From: Periplaneta americana
Lineage: Eukaryota; Arthropoda; Insecta; Blattodea; Blattidae
Reading direction: 5' to 3'
DNA: 64,000 nucleotides
NCBI RefSeq assembly: GCF_040183065.1
Contig: NC_091123.1
Span: forward strand, 111,884,821-111,948,820
Notes under the pieces: model-generated
Told to the model about the DNA's origin: nothing
Databases searched by the model: none
Seen by the model: the letters and a program-made list of their open reading frames with translations, nothing else
Made by a program: the position numbers and the translations under genes
Part shown: positions 43,245 to 55,482 of the stretch, one piece after another
How positions within the stretch are numbered: position 1 is the stretch's first letter
Layout of the letters: every line of letters starts with the position of its first letter

Positions 43245-43379
43245 TATACTATATAACGTCTTTGGGTATGATCGTGAACTGAACACGTGACAAATGACTC
43301 GATGCATGCAAAGTAAGCTCATTGAGAGCTCATTCACACCAACACCGTTTAGAAAATCAATTATTATTCCTAGGTTATT

Positions 43380-43466
43380 TGAGATAGGAAAATAAGTTCC
43401 AAATCACTTCAGGAAAATGCTTCATTAGTGATGGTAAAACTTCGTGAATTACCGGTACTCTGTATA
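43380..43466. repeat. Mariner-type terminal fragment
   Basis: ggtaaaacttcgtgaatt at 43434-43451 is complementary to the left end of the mariner at 10211 (attcacgaagttttacc), and the sequence ends near ctctgta. Probably the solo end of a related element. Confidence 0.35.
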
Positions 43467-43739
43467 CATATGGTATATTTTACTGTATATTTGTATGTTG
43501 TACAATTATTTGTTCATTACAAAATTCATACAATTTTAATGTACATTTTTCCATAATATAGGCTAATACTCCTTTATTCTAAATTATTTAGGCCTATTAA
43601 TTCCACAATAGGTTTGCTGTTCGTGAGTTCTAAAGTAAACTTCTAAAGATATATTTTTTTTTGAAGGGGGTTAATGACAATTGCCTCACTTTTGGCTGAT
43701 GCAATTAGGTCACGGTACTTGTGACAAACATGTTAGATC

Positions 43740-44548
43740 CATAGGCGGAGTTATGGAGGGGCAAGGGAAGGCACTGCCTTCCCAAACTTGTCTCAACTTT
43801 TTTTTTCTATTAACATTAGAAAATATTGAATTTAAAATATATTTTTTACTTTTGTTTTATGATTAAGTTTCTGTGCTTAAAGTGATAAATTAATGTCTTC
43901 AGATCATGTGTCTGGGCTGGACTATAACATTTATTTTAAATTTCTGAATGTATAAGAATTGCTATACCTCACTTGAGGAACGGAAGCATTGTAATATTTC
44001 TTTTGTAACAGCCTGTACTCGTGTGTTAAAAGTCTGCAGGTGTTCAGGCTGCCACTTGGAGAAATATGAATAATAGTGTACAACAATGCAGAAAAAAGAA
44101 AAGTGATCCTTTTATAATGTGTAACTTAAAGACGAGATTAAATAAAATAGAGTTTACATTTCATACATCTCAGGAAGGTAAACGTCATATAAAAAAGTTT
44201 CTGTTAGCACTGTAACGTAGTTTTATTGATTTATGCATGTGTTTCTGTACGAGAGAGAAAAATAGGGAGATTGTTGTAAGTTATACCCTATTATAGTTTA
44301 TAGTAGACCTACAGTTCAAGCCCTATACAACTCTGTCCAAAACATCACGGATATTGATGTAACACTGTAAGAAATATGCCCTCGAAAATACCTGTATTAA
44401 ATGACCATATTCCAATATATTGTACCACGGTCAAGCTATAACGGGGGAGGAGGTAAATGATGTCCCCCATAACCCCGTTATATGGGGATTCTGTGGCTTT
44501 GCTTTGCCCCCCTCCCCCCCCAAGGAAATGGTTCTCTCTCTGCCTATG
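43740..44548. mobile_element. Non-autonomous hAT
   Basis: 809 bp. Termini CATAGGCGGAGTTATGG (left) and CATAGGCAGAGAGAGAAC (right, reverse complement). The 8-bp duplication is gttagatc at 43732-43739 and gttagatg at 44549-44556, one mismatch. Subterminal runs of G/C pair (ggggcaaggg and gccccc). No transposase. Confidence 0.78.
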
Positions 44549-44639
44549 GTTAGATGTATTAATATAATCTGTGGTTCTCATAAATAGAAGATAATACTGT
44601 ACGTTAATCAGCATGGTGATGATATTACTAAAACACATA

Positions 44640-44790
44640 CCTTGTATTCTGAAGGACCGGGGTTCGATCCCAAGGGTCGGCTATCTCGAGTAGGGTTTTT
44701 CATTGTTCCTCAAGTCTGTCCATGCAAATGCTGGGGTAGTACTAATTACAAAGATCACAATACCATCCTACAATCCTTAATCACTATGCT
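44640..44790 (+). repeat. SINE-like fragment
   Basis: Has a B-box-like ggggttcgatcccaag followed by gtagggtttttcattgttcc and tgcaaatgctggggtag, which resembles the family A body. The head is incomplete. Confidence 0.35.
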
Positions 44791-45129
44791 TTGACATATC
44801 ATTAGTTATTGGTACTGGTATATTCTGTAAAGATTAGTCTTCTGCTTGCCAAGTAGCACATTACTCGTAAATGACCGAAGACAGTGACCTTTTTCAGAAG
44901 ACAAGAGAGATAGCTATGGAGCAAACTGCAGGATGTGTGGGTACTGGGTCACATCTGGGGTTAACGAGGGTGGTGTAATCACAGCCATTATAGTCTTTCC
45001 CAATATCACTAAAACAAGAAAGCAAAACCGAAGGGCTGAGGGAAAACAAAGATAAAATAGTAGGCCTACTTCTGCCTGCCAAAAGCAATGCAACAGTTAT
45101 CTTTAACACTACCTACTTCAAACTTTGAT

Positions 45130-45403
45130 AAGGTATTATAGACAATGTGGTTCTGCTCCATGACGCCAGGCCTCATGTGGCAAACAGAACTTCCGCTCAA
45201 CTGTAGTCATTTGGATGAGAGATTATGAAGCATCCATCGTATAGACCACATCTCGCTCCCAGTGATCACCACGTGTTTGGTCCACTGAAGAGGTTCATTT
45301 CCGATGATGACGCGAAGACTGCTGTCTAACAGTGATTCCATGCTCAATTGACCTAATTCTACAACAGCGGCATCTCCAAAATAGCGGTGCGATGGGACAA
45401 ATG
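45130..45403 (-). pseudogene. Unassigned coding-like fragment interrupted by a hAT
   Basis: On the minus strand it reads VELGQLSMESLLDSSLRVII and PLQWTKHVVITGSEMWSIRW. The hAT at 45412 separates it from 47025-47100. I cannot assign it. A decayed transposase is possible. Confidence 0.25.
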
Positions 45404-45599
45404 CCTGAAGATAGGGTTGCCATAAGGGTGAGGCAAGAATTCAGGACTCCAAGCGTCCAACGCAACATATTGTAATTACGACTTAATTCTTTTAGTATGG
45501 TCTTAAAAATACACAGAAACTTCACAATGTGCAACAAATAACATATTAATACCACACAATTATACAATAGAATTTATAATTCAGTTCGTTACTTCATTC

Positions 45600-46900
45600 T
45601 TAATCTTAAATGAGTTATTTTTCCCTAAAATGAAATCTTCTTCATCAACACATTGTTTCGCATTAGATATTCATGAAATTGCAATCATGACATCTTTAAA
45701 TTTATATTGAACCATCAGAATTGTTCTAATGGATTCAATTTTAGTCTATTCCTGTCATGTGTCCATTGCGCATTCATGATAGAAAAGATTCTTCCCACAT
45801 ATACATTATGGACAGGTAAACAGAAATAGAACTGGGTAATCTTTAGTAATTCTGAATATTGCTCACTATTTTTACAAGAACTGAATAATTCCACCCATTT
45901 ATCACTAGCTACCTCTGCGGTGGCTGAATGGTCGACCTTCAGACTGTCACGCGGGCTGCCTGGGTTCGATTCCCAGTCAGGTCTTGGATTTTTTCATTGA
46001 AAAAATCCATAGTGACACTTGTGGTGGACAAGGTCGCAGTTGAGGTTTTTCCTGGGGTTCTCCCGTTTTTCCCAAAATTAGGCATTTATATCATTCCATC
46101 ACCATTTCTCCATGTCATTATAATTCCGTAGCGTTCCCCAAAAGCCGACTGGTGATGCATGGAGGGGGTTGGCCTAGGGACGAGTGGGGTTACCTGCTCG
46201 AAACCTGAACCAGAGAACCTTAGTGTGGTCGGCCTGTGTGGGTTTGGGAATGTGTCACCAGAGGGCTAGTGCAATAGATCTGAACAAGGTCGCAGTGCTG
46301 GACCATAGTGCCCCCTTCCGTTAAATTAAAAAAAAATTCAATTACTAGCTATTTTTTGCATGAAATTACTGTCAGAGTCAGTTCATTCAGTTTTTCTTTC
46401 ACAAACGTGATTAAACACAGTGATTGATTGAATTCTACTGACTCATCAACTTTGTAGCCATGCTTCAATAAGTATTTAACAGTGCCTTCTCTATGCCCAC
46501 TCCAAGTTGGTACTTCCTTTAAGAGCAACCAATTGAACCACTTGAGATCAATGAAAGAATTTAACCACTTTTGTAAATACTCAAGACAAATTATGTACTA
46601 GCAATCGTTTGCTTCTTTCTCAAAATTTTTAACAATGACTGGATTATCTAACTCTTTTAAAACGTCTTTCACATTAAGAGGCAGAAAATAATGGTCAATC
46701 CTCTCTTTAAGAATATTTGCAATATAATTCAGTTCATTCACAACCTCAATTACAGATATAGACTCTCTCTCTCTCTATGTTTATTATAGATTTCTGAAAG
46801 ACATGGGGCAGTGACAAAGCGAAATAAAGAACAGATTTTAGTGTCTTTAACAGAGGAAATGTAATAAATTTCATTTGTGCACGCTTCCTAGAGTGAAAGT
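45600..46900 (-). pseudogene. hAT transposase C-terminal half (broken)
   Basis: Minus strand: ANILKERIDHYFLPLNVKDV, then ICLEYLQKWLNSFIDLKWFN and KEVPTWSGHREGTVKYLLKH (46730-46390). A SINE follows, then a continuation VGRIFSIMNAQWTHDRNRLK and IESIRTILMVQYKF (about 45800-45690). The last block is the dimerisation region of hAT transposases, where most relatives have an E-R-x-F-S motif. Stops and frame breaks occur, and the N-terminal and catalytic parts are deleted. Confidence 0.75.
45912..46343 (+). mobile_element. SINE family D
   Basis: About 430 bp with a good tRNA-like head: A-box-like ggtggctgaatggtcgacc and B box gggttcgattccc. The long body ends in gtgcccccttccgttaaa and an A run. The target duplication actagcta is at 45904-45911 and 46344-46351. 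Unlike families A to C in the body apart from a shared gttgaggtttttcc block. Confidence 0.85.
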
Positions 46901-47130
46901 TTTAAATCAATCTTAAAATTCAGGACATTTGCCGATTTGTTGAAAATTGGGCAGGATACTTCTCATGTATTAAAATTCAGGAAAATCCCGCTTCTTCAGG
47001 ACGTATGGCAACCCTACCTGAAGAGGGGTGGTGACTATGTGGAAAAAGGTACTTAGAATACTTCCTGTATGTTTGTTATTGGGGCTGAAAAAAATAGGGA
47101 CGAAGACTTTTCGATTTGTCCTCTTAAAAC

Positions 47131-47395
47131 ACGAGGCCTCCACCACTGTGGAATAACAGCATATTTGATGATGAAGCGAGCGGGCCTGGATTCAAATCCT
47201 GGCTGGGACATGTTACCTGGTTGAGGTTTTTCAGGGATTATCCCTCAACACATTAAAAGCAAATGCTGGGTAACTTTTGGCGCTGGACCTTGCACTCATT
47301 TCGCAGCCATTATCATCTTCATTTCACTCAGATGCTAGATAACCATCGCAGTTGATGAAGCATAGTAAAATAAACGAATTAAAAAAACATTTTAA
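47131..47395 (+). mobile_element. SINE family A, copy 3
   Basis: Matches 4928-5172: ccaccactgtggaataacag, B-box ggattcaaatcct, gttacctggttgaggttttt and tgctgggtaacttttgg. It has diverged (tttttcaggg). Target duplication not resolved, so an old copy. Confidence 0.85.
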
Positions 47396-50060
47396 TACAA
47401 TTTTGAAATTGTTTAAAAGTTCCAAGTTTTTGAAGTTTTATATTCTCATAACAAGTATTACAAAGTGAATTACAAGAAGAATTTAATAATTAATTATTTA
47501 ATCTTTATGTTGGAAATATTGTTCTTCAAGGAAATACTGGTACATTTGTATCACATGAAAATCTAACTATAGCTCAGTTCATTGTATTTCATGTACCAGT
47601 ACCAGTGCTGCAACTGATATTCAAGCCTAGGCAGATTGTATGATCGTAATGGACAAAGTGACTGTGAAGCAGTAGGCCTATACTTTTTTGAGAACTTCGG
47701 TTTCAACTGCCATTTTCATTATACCATTACTCCATGCTCGCCAATTATTACCGGTATTTCATTGATTGTGTAGGCCTATAGCCCCTGCAGTACTGGATGT
47801 TTTCTTCGAATTTATTTAGGTTTATTTATTTTCCTTTGGCCTTAACCAATAAAGAATAAGTCACTGAAACACACATAATATATACTGATCAGATTAATAA
47901 CTCTTACATGACTTTCAGTTGATTAAAATATTAATCGTTATGTACACACTGGTTACAGCCAACAACTCTGGAGTGCAACACTTTTAGGTAATTGAAATAT
48001 TAATAATTGTAATTTGTGTGCATGTGCATATATATGTGGGCGACAACGCAGGGAAGGAAGTTGATTTTCTTCACTTTATTCCCTATGTATTCTGTGAAAT
48101 AGATTAAACATGTACCGGTAACACATAAGCTCTCATCTTCCATCTTGCGTCCTCCAAATCAATGTTTGTAGCTACCTTATTTTTTCTGCAGTTTTTTCTT
48201 CAGTCTGGTTAATTGTAGTGTCATCATCAAGTGATACACTATTTAATAGAAACTCTTCATATTTCCTGCAGGAATTTTAATTATATCGACTGAAGAAGAG
48301 GCAGTTGGCAGAAATAAATGGTGGTTGAGTGTGGGAAAGAGTCTATTTGCCTTGTGAAGTCCAAAGATGGACGTAATGTTAATTATGTGTGTTAATAATA
48401 AGAGTAAACCGATTATGCTGTATTTTTGAGTTATGCATAGTACTTTTCATTGTATAAATATACTGTAAAATTGAAATAATAAATACGGTAGGCCTATACA
48501 TATTTTCCTTCTTGATACGGTAATTGGTATATAAAAATAATTTGAATACTGCATCAAGAAATCAAAGTTAAAATCTGTAAATTCATCATTTTATTTAGCG
48601 ATATAATAATCCTGTTTCTGTTTTAGTTCAGGGATGCATAATTCAAAATGACAGACATATTCATAACTCGTAGTGGATTGATAGGCTATATGCATCATGT
48701 TGAATATCTGTTCTAGGTATACAAGAGCTGAAATTAAATTAAGGTATTCTATTCTAGCTTGGACAGAGATGGATGTTTTAATTTTGATAGTTTATTTAAA
48801 GATACCTTTGGTGGCATTGGTAATGTCTCTATCTAAATATAATATATTTGCAGTGTAACACTTTAGATTGTCTTAAAACCACTTTAATGAAAATTACAGT
48901 TGACATAACCACAGACAATTGTATTATTTGTGATGGTTTCTACATAATTTTAGTTTTAAGCCTTGTCATTTGTAGTGATAATTTATTTGGGGGATTTTTT
49001 GTCTAGTAACATTTTTCTTCTTTTTTGTTCAGAGTTGTAAGAAGTAACTACAATGCATATTATCTTCAGCCAAGAAATTGATTGGGCCACTGCAATTTTC
49101 TATATCTACAAGTCATGATTATACTAAAAGATTAAAATCCTTCAAACAGAACAGATCATGAAAGAAGAAAATAAATTCTTAGAATAGTGATGCTATAGTG
49201 CATACTTCCAAGAAATATATTTTGTTTGTATATTTTCCTTTAAACTATGTATTTAAAATCCTGAGTTACATTATTTTATTATAATATTCTTTATTTTGCA
49301 TTTTGGCCCAATCAAGTAAGACAAATTTTGACTCATACAGTAATGCCATTATAACAGTAACTCTTTGTTGTGTTATTTTTACAATTATTAATAAATATAC
49401 ATTCCCTTTTACATATACTGTACATTTCTTTATCGATATATTATGGTCTCATTAGTATACAATAGAGCAACAGAAAGTGATAGAGCTATGTCTATATTAC
49501 CATTATGGTAATGTGACCTACGATGCTTCACAATCTGGAAGCTGAACCGCATGACCTTGATAAAATCACAACAGTGACTGACTCCTTCATTGTGCAATGT
49601 AGTAGTTCATCCATTTGAATATAACACACATTCAATTACCATGCATCCGTTTATATAAAATCATCTACCCAAAGATATAACCAGCAAAAATTATACATAG
49701 TTTTTACCATGCTAGTAACTGATAGTAGATGTAATAGAAAAGAATATTATTTATGTGAGAACCAGCAGATAGTGAGAATAACAATGCTGGTCCACGGAGC
49801 ACCAAGAAACACAACACGTTTTGTGATCGTACGAAAGAGACCTTGCTATCAAAGCGGATATGATTAACACACTTAATTCTTCTCTCATCACATGGTGGCA
49901 GGCTAGTAAAATCTGTCCTGTACATACACAAATGTTGTCATCACTGCACTCTTCTTTGTTCCCAAAGTATTACATTTATGTTACAGTTTTTACAAAGGAT
50001 TTTCTCTGAAGACTGAGAATGATTTCATCACAGTTTTTTAGAGTTTGAAATTTATTATAT
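47396..50060. other. Long AT-rich stretch without recognisable features
   Basis: Several taggcctat words and scattered short open frames, none with known domains. No inverted repeats or tRNA-like heads found by eye. Confidence 0.5.
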
Positions 50061-50065
50061 ATACA

Positions 50066-50602
50066 GAGTGGAAGTGAAATAACCCTGCAGATTTTTAGAG
50101 TGAATAACTTATGTTTTATGTAACAAAAATCTGTAACACAATATTGGTGGAAAGTTCATAGTTTTTTCAGAAAAAAAGTTGTTTTCCCGAATGTTTAACA
50201 GCCTCTTATTCGGTAACTGTTGCGAGTTGGATCGTGATTTTTGTCCATATCGATAGAAAATCTAATAAAAAATCACTTATCCCTCTGTCGTATTTCCATA
50301 ACGTGGGCAGTTTTCGTGTAAATTTAATTAAAGAACCACTCATTTCAAGCCACTGAACGATGCAACCACATCGCAATGTTGCAGCTAGAGAAGGAGGCAT
50401 GAGGCAGTTCACTACACTGAGTATGTTGACCTCTTACATCTTTATTACGATATGAAAAGAGACTGATAGCGGCGAGGTTGCCAGACTGTTGGAAATTTCA
50501 ACTTATTTTCTAATTAACCGTGCAGTTAATCACAAAATGTAATATAGGTTTTCTATTGATTTCAGTGGACCCTATCGTCCCTTTCAATCTGCAGGACTAG
50601 TT

Positions 50603-50606
<4 letters not shown>
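50066..50606. mobile_element. Possible MITE
   Basis: gtgaaataaccctgcagatt at 50073-50092 is approximately mirrored by aatctgcaggactagttcac at 50586-50605 (16 of 20 positions). It is followed by a TA microsatellite. No coding capacity. Tentative. Confidence 0.4.

Positions 50607-50651
<45 letters not shown>
50605..50651. repeat. (TA)n microsatellite
   Basis: About 22 TA units. Confidence 0.95.
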
Positions 50652-50655
<4 letters not shown>

Positions 50656-50800
50656 TAGTTGGTTGTTTTATGACGCTTTTTAAACTATTATGGTTATATA
50701 ACGTCTGAATGAGATTAAGGTAATAGTAGGTACCAGCGAAATGAGTCCAGGGTTCAATGCATTTGCTCTTATTGGGTTGAGGGAATCTTATATCTTGATG
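50652..50800 (-). mobile_element. SINE family A, 3' fragment
   Basis: Complement of the SINE body: gaatgagattaaggtaatag, gaaatgagtccagggttcaa and attgggttgaggga. The tRNA-like head is missing. Confidence 0.75.
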
Positions 50801-50984
50801 AATCTCTTTTTCTGTCTTCATATTGCTGACAGTCATTAAATTAGATTACTGATATATCAGATAATGATACCAAGTTTATTAATATTAATTACTTAGGCAA
50901 AATTGTATTAAAAAATTCGAAAAATTCTGATGCGGATATTGTTTCTTCATTCTTGGTTACAATCTTTTAGCACTTATATAATCA

Positions 50985-51268
50985 TTGGTGAACTATTAAG
51001 TTATTTAACTGAAATAAATAACATCGCTATGTTAATATTTAAATTATGGTGTTATTTAACCTGACTAGTTTCGATGTCATAATCATCACCTTCTGAATTG
51101 TAGTAAGTTCCCAGGCTATCTTCAGCAGTGCGGGAATTAACTAGAATTCAGAGGATGGTGGATATAACATCGAAACTAATCAATCAAGTAAAATAACACC
51201 ATAATTTAAATATTAACACATTGATGTTATTTATTTAATTTAAATAACTTAATATTTCATCAGTGGCT
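50985..51268. mobile_element. Foldback element with arms of ~115 bp
   Basis: Left arm (50985-51105) and right arm (51150-51268) are inverted copies. Compare gtgttatttaacctgactag with its near-complement near 51185-51205, and taatatttaaattatggtg with caccataatttaaatatta. A loop of about 45 bp contains gtaagttcccaggctatc. The outer flank cttcattcttgg...cacttat.taatcact.g also occurs at 62225-62275. Confidence 0.8.
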
Positions 51269-51269
51269 A

Positions 51270-52790
51270 TTCTTTATTATTAAGATTAAGATATGAAGGT
51301 TCCAGTTATGAAATATTTTCTACATGACATATACTTGCACTTATGACCATTAATATAAAATGAAATTACAGACGAGTGAATAATCATAGTGTCAGTGAGT
51401 ATGTAATATACTCATACAAGATTTTGGATGACCATGACTATGGCAGGACTAGGGGCATCTCTTTCACCCAGCCAAACATTAAATAACTTACGGGTAATAT
51501 GTATGATGAGATTAAATTTTCACTATTTTATGTCGTTCGCAACATTCTTCCTTTTATTATATCCAGATACCAATAATTTCTATGACATACTGTAATCTGT
51601 GAGCACTCCGATTTCTCATATCGTTAAATGTACTAATTTTTAATTTATATGTAAATTTTTGTGAAGTTTATGATTAACATGGGTCTTAAAAATATTAGGC
51701 TATAAAGTAAAACACAGAAGCATAACCGTGTTCTTTTGTAACTTAATTCTGTGTAGGAGTAATGTTCTTGTTTTAAATCACAGCATGAGACAATTTAATT
51801 AAAAAATGTTATTAAATAACTACGGAAGTGAAAAAAAATCAATTCCCTGTAAGTGTATAAAATATTACATTTAAGGAAGTCATTTTCAGTCTTCTTTGAA
51901 TACACCTTGTATTTTTAGAATATTTAGCGTCTTAATAATAGGTCCTAGTAGGTAGTTTATGTTTCTCTTCTTAGTAGCCTATGTGTTATTGAACTAATCC
52001 TATTTATACATTTTGTGAAGCAGATCAGTATTATTTTTAGATATAATATAATAAACTGATATGAATCAATTTTATAATATTTTAATTCTGATGTATATGG
52101 GTAAATACATTGTACCACATCATTCTGTATAGAAGGAAGGATTATAATATAATATTGTTTTGATTCTTCCTGGCATACATAAATAAATAATTTAGCTGGA
52201 AACATGTCATTCCAATGTAAGCAATTTACTAATATACATAGCTATCTGTTATGAAGAAATTCACCTAAATATACTGCATTAATATACAGTACAGTAAGTT
52301 AAATGAGACATATAAGTGGTAATGCTTATATCATTTGGCGTCATTTTCGTAAATTATTGCAACAATATACGAATATAAATAAATTTACTACCTATATAAG
52401 ATAGGGAGTTGCACTTTCAAAGATAGATCTGCATAGTTTTAATTACTGTCAAGAGTTTTTAAAACGAAGCTTTGTAAACCAGTACTGCACAATAGCTTCC
52501 TGCAAGATTTTAAACTCCTTTTTGGTGCCAATTATTTTATATTTTGTAAAGAGAATTTCGATAATCTCAGTTTTTTTTTTATTATTTCTTCATTTACATT
52601 CTTCAGCAGTAAAAAAGAGAATACTAATGAAACCTCAATGTGTTGAATATGTAACACATTTTTTATTTAGGGCTAATCTGACAATGACCATAGCATCTTC
52701 TTAGGTGCCTTTAAATTTAGTGGAAAGTCTACCAGTTTGTCACACTTCATTGATACCAGTAATATAAGTAAATGAATTATGGCGAAGAAT
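51270..52790. other. No recognisable gene
   Basis: AT-rich sequence. The 52205-51957 and 52522-52704 open frames are hydrophobic or low-complexity and have no recognisable domain. Confidence 0.5.
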
Positions 52791-52794
52791 GGTA

Positions 52795-52890
52795 GACTGA
52801 AGAAAACTTTTCTCTTGCACTAGGACTCGAACTCGGGTTTCCACCTTTATGTGCTAGCACTTATCCACTAAGCCACACCGGATTCAAGCC
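52795..52890 (-). repeat. tRNA-like SINE head
   Basis: Minus strand: tgtggcttagtggataagtg (A-box-like) and cccgagttcgagtcctagtg (B-box-like) separated by about 30 bp, then a T/A-rich body. Probably a tRNA-derived SINE different from A-D. Confidence 0.5.
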
Positions 52891-52930
52891 CCAATCCTGG
52901 ATTGAATCCCTTTCAGTTTAAGTTCTACCT

Positions 52931-53410
52931 GCTGTAAATTCCTGCACTGAAACTCCATATGTACTTCGGTACATCATAGTAATAAATAAATTATGCTTTA
53001 TTGAAATTTTAGTACTATGACGGTTTGATAATACACAAATAATAAACATCAAACAAAGATTCAATATTAATAATTATAAATACGATTAGAACTGTTGAGT
53101 CTTATATTGAGTAAGGGTCGAAGGCAACATACCTAAACTAAACATGTCATGGTATTTTAAGAAAGATAAATGTTCCTTTGTTTTAGCACAGTGGATAAAT
53201 AATCTTCAAATGTATTATTATTATTATTAAAGAAACTTTTGATGTAAAAGTTAATTTCCTTTATATTTACTAACTTAATGTTTCATTTTCCCTTTTTAAT
53301 GATTTTATAATATCTGTTTTTCTATACAGATATTTGTAAATACGGTACAGTATAACAAAGATATGTCCGCTATGTACATTATAAAATCTATTTACCATTA
53401 CACGTACCGG

Positions 53411-53502
<92 letters not shown>

Positions 53503-54210
53503 ATCATGCTCCTAAATAATAAGTAAATCTCCTTGGAAGTATTTTTACATGTGTTAAGCTTAGTAAAATGTTAATAAAGTGGTCAATAAAAGTTTTACTC
53601 ACTATTTTCATAACCATATTATTGAAAAGTGCAGAAACATAATTGAAGATCTCCCTCGAAAAAGGGTTAACATCAAATTAATTAAATATGTGACTTTGGT
53701 AGAAAAAGTAATTTTGACCTGTGTCTAACGAAATATTCACCTGAAATAATATTTTCTTTTCTCCTGAAACATCTATTATAGATCTGTTGGTTACCGTACA
53801 CCCTTATTTGAGGAAGTCTTCAATTAACATTAATTTGGGCTTGGGAAAATTTATGTGATATAAACCCAATAAGTCCCGGTATGTCATTATGGAATCTTAC
53901 GATTTTCCATTGGTATGATGATTAATCTATATACGGTACAATTAACTCTGCAAAAATATTGGGTAAACAGATACTTAGTATATACTTATAGGTTCCTTAT
54001 GTACCGGTATTATTTTTTGTAATAATTATATAGAGGTATGGCAGATTAAGAACTGGAACACATCTAATCCGCCATGACGTGAACACATTGATGAAATAAA
54101 TAAATAAAATAAACTCTGCAAAAATACTGATTTGAGCTTAATAGGTATGTCAAGTGGAAAACAAAAAAATAAATGTACTGAAAATAATGGAGTGGATGGT
54201 TGCAATGACA
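52931..54210. other. No recognisable gene; microsatellite inside
   Basis: AT-rich sequence with the compound (TG)n(TA)n microsatellite at 53414-53500. Nothing else assigned. Confidence 0.5.
53414..53500. repeat. (TG)n(TA)n compound microsatellite
   Basis: About 25 TG units followed by about 18 TA units. Confidence 0.95.
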
Positions 54211-54457
54211 CACCTAAGACAGTGGTTCCCAGACATTTGGGCAAGACTTTTGTTTGCGTGTCTCCCCATCCCCCACTACCATACGAGTAGATAAATCCAT
54301 TTGAAAAATACAACTTCATGTAAAATCAAAGCCAACGATAATTTTACTCAAAACTAGGTAAGAAGTTGTCCACCACTGTGAAGTAACAATTAGTGCATCT
54401 GGCCGTGAAACGAGTGGCCCCAAGTTCAAATCCCAGTCGGGACAAGTTACCTGATTG

Positions 54458-55291
54458 CAGTGGCTGTGCGTCAATAAGAGCACAAGAACACATGAACACC
54501 TTGTTTCCATTAATGCACGACTAGTTTTATTATTTAATACCGTACTGGCGTAGTGGAGATGTGTAATATCAGGATCGATTATTTTAAACTTCTCACATCT
54601 TGCATAAACTTCTTATATAAACTTGGCAACATCCGTTCACCTACAAGCCATGCTCTTTTCAAGGTTACAGAAATTTCACGCATGCGTGGGAGAAAATTGT
54701 CTTTCGCTGGCCGCTTATGACTCATCAAGAGCACAAAGCATTAAGTGAACAGTGAATCTATCTTACAGATGTCAGGTGCATCAATGCCTATCGTTTACGT
54801 GCTATATCTCGAGAAAATTTAATAAATCTGTATTTTAGCCTGCAGGTGTCAGCATCTTACTGTTGGAACATATTTACTTTATGTGGATGTGTGTACAGTG
54901 CTGCTACGAGAATGTAGTTTGCGAATTACTATACTTCAGTATCGGGATATAGCATAGTTTGGCTTTCAAAGACGTGCTGGCTGAATGTGATGGTGGTATG
55001 AATTTAAATATCTGTATGGTGGTGTATATTATTTAAGAATAATATTTATTGGCATGTATTTATAGTAATCAATCTATGCGAATGGGATTACAGTACTGGT
55101 ATGGGCTATAGTGTATCAGTGTGTTGTGAATCAAAATACAGTATATTACTGAACATACGCTTTTGTAAATTGTTTTATGTAACAGACGTAAACAATGAAC
55201 TCCGTTCAAGTAATTTTGAAGAGTAATGAACTGGGTAAACTGGCTTTCCAGGAAAAATTGGAAATAAAAAGATTAGGTTTCATCATCATCA

Positions 55292-55330
<39 letters not shown>

Positions 55331-55482
55331 GTTGTTTTGAATTTATATACGGTTTTTTCGACAGTGAAACATTGGAATCATGACATTTCATATTAGGCTA
55401 AAAATGTACGATTTCAAATTCTCTTCGTTTTTGGAACCCAAAATTGTGAACAGACATAATATTTTATCACGAGCCGCCACTG
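54458..55482. mobile_element. Non-autonomous hAT inside the SINE
   Basis: 1025 bp, termini CAGTGGCTGTGCGTC (left) and CAGTGGCGGCTCGTGA (right, reverse complement). The perfect 8-bp duplication cctgattg is at 54450-54457 and 55483-55490. It carries an (ATC)n(ATT)n microsatellite at 55281-55327. No transposase. The right terminus matches that of hAT-C. Confidence 0.9.
55281..55327. repeat. (ATC)n(ATT)n microsatellite
   Basis: Five ATC and about eleven ATT units. Confidence 0.95.

Larger units (their letters stand above)
45412..47016 (-). mobile_element. hAT with TAGGGTTGCCATA ends, holding a SINE
   Basis: 1605 bp. Termini TAGGGTTGCCATAAGG and TAGGGTTGCCATACGT (reverse complement of the right end). 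The 8-bp duplication cctgaaga is at 45404-45411 and 47017-47024, perfect. The transposase remnant is on the minus strand and a family D SINE interrupts it. Confidence 0.92.
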
